Shown here in pieces: positions 48,470 to 52,632 of a stretch of 52,632 bases of DNA. A program made the position numbers and the translations under genes. Origin of the DNA: CAYNEI01 sp964396185 (lineage in GTDB: Archaea; Thermoplasmatota; SW-10-69-26); assembly GCA_964396185.1 (NCBI GenBank), contig CAYNEI010000015.1:1-52632 (forward strand), given 5' to 3'. Position 1 is the first letter of the stretch; every line of letters begins with the position of its first letter. Below the pieces are notes generated by a model. That model was not told where the DNA came from. It did no database searches and was given only the letters and a program-made list of their open reading frames with translations.

Positions 48470-49849
48470 ATGCGGGTAGCTCTTCTATCTTTGACTCTCC
48501 TAACCGCTGCGCTTGTCGGGTGCATCGGTGCAACCGACGACCACGAGGCCGGCCTCGAAGCCGCATCCGTTGACCTGCTCGCCCCGCCCCAAGCCGACGC
48601 CCTCTGGGCGGACCCCCAACACTACCCTCACCCCGCGTACAACTGGCCCACCCTGACGCATATCCCTGAAGAGGCCCCCGAATGGTGGCAGCCCATCCCC
48701 CACCGGGACCACCCCTCCACCATCGAAGGCATCGAGCACCTCGCCAGCACCGGCGTTGCCCGTACCGGGGATGGGATGGCCGTGCTCGGGAAGCTCGCCG
48801 TGCTCCCAGGGTTCGGGGCTGGCTTGGCCACCTATGACATCAGCGACCCGGAAGACCCGCGGCTCATCTCCACCTTCCAGCACGAGCTAAGCACCCGAGA
48901 AGTCGACCTGATCCCTTACCCCGACGGGCGCCTCATCGCCCTGGCAAGCGCCGTCCCCGACCAGCTCCTCCTCGTCGACCTCACTGACCCCGAGAACCCC
49001 AGAGAGGCCGCGGTCATCGACCTACCGAGCCAAGCCCACACCGCTAGCATCGTGCCTGGCACGCCCATCCTGTACAACGCCAACAGCGTCGGGGACCAAC
49101 CAGCCCCCTACGACGAAGTCCTCGCCGCAAGCACCCGATCCCAAACCGAGATCTACGACCTCACCGACCCCGAGAACCCGACCCTCGTCAAGGAATGGGA
49201 CGAAGCCCCCGGTTGCCACGCCATCAGCTTCCACATCACCGACGAGGAACAACGCGCTTACTGTTCGGCCGTCGACGTCGTCGAGATCTGGGACATCCAG
49301 GACCCCCGCGAGCCCGAAACGGTGAGCCAGTTCACCATGCCGCACACCCAAGGTCCTCTCCCCGCCGCGCCGAGCATCGTGACGCTTGCTCACTGGGCCA
49401 TCGTGAACGAAGACGCCAGCATCCTCGTCGTGGCTGACGAGACCGGATGGGGGCTCGCACCCGCATGCGACGTGTACGTGCACGCGGAAGGGCGCACGCT
49501 CTCCGGACCGCTCGGGAACCTGTGGTTCTACGACATCACGGACGAGACGAACCCGATCCTTCTCGGATGGCTGTCCCCCAACTCAGCCTTCGTCGACCGA
49601 GGCCCGATCCCGGAAGACGCCTTCTCCCGGATCTGCACAGCCCACCTGGGCCAGATGATCCCCGACCCTGGGCGGGACTTGCTTGCCATGTCGTTCTACA
49701 TGGCTGGCGTGCTCATCGTCGACTTCACCGAGCCCACAGCCCCCTACATCGTCGACCAGTGGATCCAAGACTACGCGATGGACGTGCACTACCACCAGGG
49801 CTACCTGTTCGCCAGCGGCCAAGGGTTGGATAGTTTGACGCTACGCTAG
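48470..49849 (+). CDS. LVIVD-repeat beta-propeller lipoprotein
   Basis: The protein has 459 residues from the ATG at 48470. Signal MRVALLSLTLLTAALVGC ends in lipobox LVGC. The body carries at least six repeats around the pattern hhhhDhoDPpNPphh: LATYDISDPEDPRLIS, LLLVDLTDPENPREAA, TEIYDLTDPENPTLVK, VEIWDIQDPREPETVS, LWFYDITDETNPILLG, VLIVDFTEPTAPYIVD. Such repeats form a surface-exposed beta-propeller. Histidines cluster near the C-terminus (MDVHYHQGYL). Function unknown; probably binding. CTTAAGAGG near 48428-48436 may be the promoter. It is divergent from the ABC exporter. Confidence 0.88.
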   Translation: MRVALLSLTLLTAALVGCIGATDDHEAGLEAASVDLLAPPQADALWADPQHYPHPAYNWPTLTHIPEEAPEWWQPIPHRDHPSTIEGIEHLASTGVARTGDGMAVLGKLAVLPGFGAGLATYDISDPEDPRLISTFQHELSTREVDLIPYPDGRLIALASAVPDQLLLVDLTDPENPREAAVIDLPSQAHTASIVPGTPILYNANSVGDQPAPYDEVLAASTRSQTEIYDLTDPENPTLVKEWDEAPGCHAISFHITDEEQRAYCSAVDVVEIWDIQDPREPETVSQFTMPHTQGPLPAAPSIVTLAHWAIVNEDASILVVADETGWGLAPACDVYVHAEGRTLSGPLGNLWFYDITDETNPILLGWLSPNSAFVDRGPIPEDAFSRICTAHLGQMIPDPGRDLLAMSFYMAGVLIVDFTEPTAPYIVDQWIQDYAMDVHYHQGYLFASGQGLDSLTLR

Positions 49850-49924
49850 CCCAAACCCACGATGCGTGGGAGCAGATGGTGGGGTTCAAAGAGGACGAAT
49901 CCTCTGGCCTCCCCGGGTGCCCAG

Positions 49925-50491
49925 ATGACCGAAGCAGATCCGCGCGAGAGACGGATGCTGGAGACCGAGCTCTTCGGCTGGGAGGTGAGCTTCGAGTACT
50001 CAGAGACGTGGCTGGGGCACAGCATCGTGGGGCTTCGTGTCGTCATGGGCTGGATCCTGCTCCAAGGGGGCCTGGAGAAGCTCTCCGACCCGAGCTGGAC
50101 GGCGGCTGGCTACCTGGCCAACGCGGTCCCCGCCGGGAACCCGTTCGCTCAGGTGTTCCAAGGCATGGCCGGCAACGCCCTGGTGGACGGGCTCGTCGTG
50201 TGGGGGCTCACGCTGACGGGGGCTGCGCTCATCCTGGGGCTGTTCGTGCGCTGGAGCGCCTTCTGGGCTGCCCTGATGATGATCCTCTTCTGGGCCTCCA
50301 GCCTCCAGGGCGGCCTGACCCAGGGGCTGCCGCTGGAGCACGGTTGGGTGGTCGACGACCACATCGTCTACGCGCTGCTGCTCTTCGGGCTCGGTGCCTT
50401 CGGGGCCGGGCGGATCCTCGGCCTTGACCGACGCCTGGAGCAGACCGCCTTCGTCCAGCGCAACCGCTGGATCACCTACCTGCTCGGCTAA
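49925..50491 (+). CDS. DoxX/DoxD-like four-helix membrane protein
   Basis: The protein has 188 residues from the ATG at 49925 (MTEADPRERRMLETELFG). Four TM helices follow (VGLRVVMGWILLQGGLEKL, VWGLTLTGAALILGLFVRW, FWAALMMILFWASSL, HIVYALLLFGLGAFGAGRIL). The first ends in GGLEKL, characteristic of the DoxX family (similar to the small thiosulfate:quinone oxidoreductase subunit). DoxX proteins occur in sulfur or redox membrane complexes. No partner is evident here. Confidence 0.85.
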   Translation: MTEADPRERRMLETELFGWEVSFEYSETWLGHSIVGLRVVMGWILLQGGLEKLSDPSWTAAGYLANAVPAGNPFAQVFQGMAGNALVDGLVVWGLTLTGAALILGLFVRWSAFWAALMMILFWASSLQGGLTQGLPLEHGWVVDDHIVYALLLFGLGAFGAGRILGLDRRLEQTAFVQRNRWITYLLG

Positions 50492-50521
50492 ACGGCTGAG
50501 CGGATCCGGGAGAGGCGAGTA

Positions 50522-50836
50522 TCAGCCGGTGGCCTCGTCCTCGATCCAGGCCGCGTACGCCTCGAAGGGCTCCGTCGTTTCCACCGGCAGGATGCAGGGG
50601 ACCTCGTAGGGGTGTGCCTTGGCCAGCGCCTTGGTCAGGGCCTCCACCTTGTCGGGGTGGGTCTTGAAGAGCGCGATGGCCTCCTCGGCTGCTTCTATCT
50701 CGCCCTCCCACCAGTAGAGGCTACCGGCGTCCCAGAATGTGGCGCAGGCAGCGAAGCGGGCCTCGAGCATCTCGCGGGCCAGGGATCGAGCGGTCTCCAT
50801 GTCGGGGAAGGTGGCGTAGACGAGAGCGACAGCCAT
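50522..50836 (-). CDS. cutA: CutA-like divalent ion tolerance protein
   Basis: The protein has 104 residues from the ATG at 50836. VYATFPDMETARSLAREMLEARFAACATFWDAGSLYWWEGEIEAAEEAIALFKT and the C-terminal HPYEVPCILPVE are diagnostic when read in parts: the trimeric ferredoxin-like CutA fold with the WWEGEIE strand and HPYEVP loop. Implicated in metal tolerance, actual function uncertain. Divergent from the site-2 protease. Confidence 0.95.
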   Translation of the reverse strand: MAVALVYATFPDMETARSLAREMLEARFAACATFWDAGSLYWWEGEIEAAEEAIALFKTHPDKVEALTKALAKAHPYEVPCILPVETTEPFEAYAAWIEDEATG

Positions 50837-50907
50837 GGACCGACAGGCCCGGACCCGCCTTCAAGCCTTGCCGTCCCTCCCAGCCTCCACCCACGTTCGT
50901 TCCCCGG

Positions 50908-52407
50908 ATGACGCCCGGTCCCCGGCGACCCCCAGCGAAACGGCTATACCGGGGTCGCAACTTGGTCGCCACCGTCATGGTCTCCCTGATGACGGTGTTC
51001 CTGGGGCTCACCGTCGCTTACATCGCCTTCGTCCTCTGGATCGCGCACAAGGGGAGCGAACGCTTCCAGCTCGTCGGCCCCCTGCTCATGGTGCGCACCC
51101 AAGCCGGCAAGAATCTCATCGACAAGGTGGCCCGCCGCAAGTGGTGGGGGCCCGTCGGCGATGTCTTCCTCGTGCTCACCGTGCTCAGCGGGCTGCTCAT
51201 GGTCCTCCTGGTGGTCTGGCAGAACACGCTGCTCTTCACCCACACCGCGCTGGTGGCCGAGCGCCCCCCACGCGTGTCCGAGACCCTGGCGATCCCAGGG
51301 GTCAACCCGGTCATCCCCGTGTGGTACGGGCTCCTCTCGCTCATCGTGGCGCTCGTCATCCACGAGGGCGGGCATGGCATCCTGGCCCGCTTCGCCCAGC
51401 TGAAGGTCAAGTCCCTCGGCCTGCTCTTCCTGGTCATCCCCATCGGCGCGTTCGTAGAGCCGGACGAGCACGCGCTCCAGCGCACGAGCTTGCGCAACAA
51501 GCTGCGCATGTTCGCGGCTGGACCGGGCCCCAACATCGTGCTTGCCATCCTTTGCGTGCTGCTTTTCGCCCAGGTGATGGTGCCAGCCCTGGCGCCGAGC
51601 CACGACGGCGTGGCGTTGCTCGGGATCAACGACGGCCTCCCCGCGGGAGACGCGGGCTTGCAGGCCGGGATGTTCATCACCAGCATCAACGGCACAGAGA
51701 CCCGGGATCTCGATGACTTCAGCGCCGCACTGAACGCCACGCGCCCGAACCAGCCCATCCCGGTCACAGCGACCACGGAAGACGGGGAAGCCACCTTCCA
51801 GGTCACGCCCATGTCGAGGTACGACTACCTCGAAGAGCGCGCGCCCGAGCTCAACAACGAGACCAACCGGAACCGCAGCTTCCTCGGTGTGAACCCAGCC
51901 GGACCGGGCGAACTCGACGGCCTGATGAACCAGTTCGTCCACCCCTTCGAGGAGCAGGGGCTCACCCGGGGCTCGCTCTTCTACCTGGCCCTCCCGTTCG
52001 TCAACCTCCAACCGTTCCCCGATGCCTTCCACGACATCTGGGAGCCCACCGGCATCTTCGCCGGCTGGGGCCTTGCGTTCTGGATCACCGCCAACAGCCT
52101 GTACTGGCTCTTCTGGCTGAACATCGTGCTAGGCACGTTCAACGCGCTCCCCCTGGGGCCGCTGGACGGTGGGCACATGTTCCGGCACAGCCTGCACGCC
52201 TACTGGCGCAAGCGTGCCGGCATCCGGGACCGCGACCTCGAGGTCCTCGACCATGAGGACCAGGCGCCCAAGTACACCGCCCGCAGCCCTGAGGTCCAGG
52301 ACCGCCTCGACAAGGTCGACCGGCGGGTGAGCCTGGCCAACAGCGTGGTCGGCTGGGGCTTACTGGCCCTCGTGTTGGCGCCGCTGATCGTGCCGCAGTT
52401 CCTCTGA
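50908..52407 (+). CDS. Site-2-type membrane metalloprotease (M50) with PDZ domain
   Basis: The protein has 499 residues from the ATG at 50908 (MTPGPRRPPAKRLYRGRN). TM helices lie near residues 20-46, 84-104 and 139-151. Zinc ligands are His152 and His156 in IHEGGHGI with catalytic Glu153, and the third ligand motif is NALPLGPLDGGHMF near residues 411-424. A PDZ domain (about 225-300: GINDGLPAGDAGLQAGMFITSINGTE) is inserted between the two motifs, as in RseP-like proteases. It should cleave transmembrane or membrane-tethered regulators. The C-terminal tail has a charged helix and a final TM helix. Confidence 0.93.
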   Translation: MTPGPRRPPAKRLYRGRNLVATVMVSLMTVFLGLTVAYIAFVLWIAHKGSERFQLVGPLLMVRTQAGKNLIDKVARRKWWGPVGDVFLVLTVLSGLLMVLLVVWQNTLLFTHTALVAERPPRVSETLAIPGVNPVIPVWYGLLSLIVALVIHEGGHGILARFAQLKVKSLGLLFLVIPIGAFVEPDEHALQRTSLRNKLRMFAAGPGPNIVLAILCVLLFAQVMVPALAPSHDGVALLGINDGLPAGDAGLQAGMFITSINGTETRDLDDFSAALNATRPNQPIPVTATTEDGEATFQVTPMSRYDYLEERAPELNNETNRNRSFLGVNPAGPGELDGLMNQFVHPFEEQGLTRGSLFYLALPFVNLQPFPDAFHDIWEPTGIFAGWGLAFWITANSLYWLFWLNIVLGTFNALPLGPLDGGHMFRHSLHAYWRKRAGIRDRDLEVLDHEDQAPKYTARSPEVQDRLDKVDRRVSLANSVVGWGLLALVLAPLIVPQFL

Positions 52408-52428
52408 TTCGGAGTGGACGGAAGGACC

Positions 52429-52460
52429 TTCAACACGGAGGGACGAGGGGGATGAAGGAG
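52429..52460 (+). repeat. CACGGAG-type dispersed repeat, third locus
   Basis: CTTCAACACGGAGGGACGAGG matches the TTCAACACGGAG core of the 35689-35733 copy. It lies 22 bases after the site-2 protease stop. Confidence 0.65.
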
Positions 52461-52570
52461 GCGAGTCGCGTCGCAAGCAGAGGGAGGTCATAGGCGGCGC
52501 GGAGGCATCGGACGGATGGACACGCTGGTGCGTTAGCGGATCCCAGGGATCGGCGATCATCCTTCCCCCC

Positions 52571-52590
52571 TACGTTATAATGGTTATAAC
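52571..52590 (+). promoter_or_regulatory. AT-rich promoter-like element at the window end
   Basis: TACGTTATAATGGTTATAAC contains two GTTATAA units and the palindrome GTTATAAC. In DNA this GC-rich it is likely a TATA box plus BRE or an operator for a gene starting beyond the window; direction is uncertain. Confidence 0.5.
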
Positions 52591-52632
52591 AATACTGTCG
52601 CTCTCCACCCCCGGTGATCCGGGTTCATCTCC

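Overview
The window is about 52.6 kb of GC-rich DNA (roughly two thirds G+C by eye) from an archaeon. The archaeal assignment rests on translation initiation factor aIF2 gamma, ribosomal protein S6e, the archaeal shikimate entry enzymes (ADH synthase and DHQ synthase II), a GHMP-type shikimate kinase, a TrmB-type regulator, an AN1-zinc-finger rhomboid, and TATA boxes about 26 bases upstream of leaderless start codons. The high GC, the lipoprotein signals of the form LTAGC, and the lack of extreme proteome acidity suggest a high-GC Thermoplasmatota-like or related euryarchaeal lineage. That lineage placement is inference. Two 100-N scaffold gaps are present.

Layout. 1-7.6 kb: a truncated subtilisin-like secreted protease, two membrane proteins of unknown function, an X-Pro dipeptidyl-peptidase-type lipoprotein hydrolase interrupted by both gaps, a tandem Lrp-like regulator, a 38-residue membrane peptide, an SRPBCC protein, an anchored protein and an O6-alkylguanine-DNA alkyltransferase. 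7.7-21.3 kb: the standout region. One 3307-residue megasynthase carries FMN enoyl-reductase-like, KS, AT, second KS, ACP, ACP, KR, DH and phosphopantetheinyl transferase domains. It follows an acyl-CoA carboxylase carboxyltransferase gene on the same strand, and a biotin carboxylase/BCCP gene is divergent from that. Together these can in principle make malonyl-CoA, activate their own ACPs and build a reduced acyl chain, although Archaea generally lack ACP-dependent fatty acid synthesis.

21.8-31.9 kb: a tightly packed nine-gene minus-strand operon running ADH synthase, DHQ synthase II, AroD-AroE fusion, shikimate kinase, EPSP synthase, chorismate synthase, chorismate mutase-prephenate dehydrogenase fusion, aspartokinase, aspartate-semialdehyde dehydrogenase. 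It covers aspartate to chorismate and on to the tyrosine branch, including the aspartate semialdehyde needed by ADH synthase. A divergent HTH-ACT regulator shares the promoter region, which contains a palindrome that is a candidate operator.

32.6-41.6 kb: a TrmB regulator, a PrxQ-type peroxiredoxin, a second SRPBCC protein, a possible metallopeptidase, a Thi4 thiazole synthase with a cysteine at the sulfur-donor position, a membrane protein with repeated cytosolic peptides, and the informational cluster S6e, aIF2 gamma and a PIN nuclease. A lipoprotein follows. 41.6-52.4 kb: SWIM zinc-finger protein, AN1-rhomboid, a second S15-type secreted hydrolase, an ABC exporter (ATPase plus FtsX-type permease with a PPC-like extracellular insert), an LVIVD-repeat lipoprotein, a DoxX-like protein, CutA and a site-2 protease. 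The region ends with a TATA-rich promoter that probably serves a gene beyond the window.

No rRNA, tRNA, CRISPR array or insertion sequence was recognised. Small dispersed and tandem repeats lie in several intergenic gaps.
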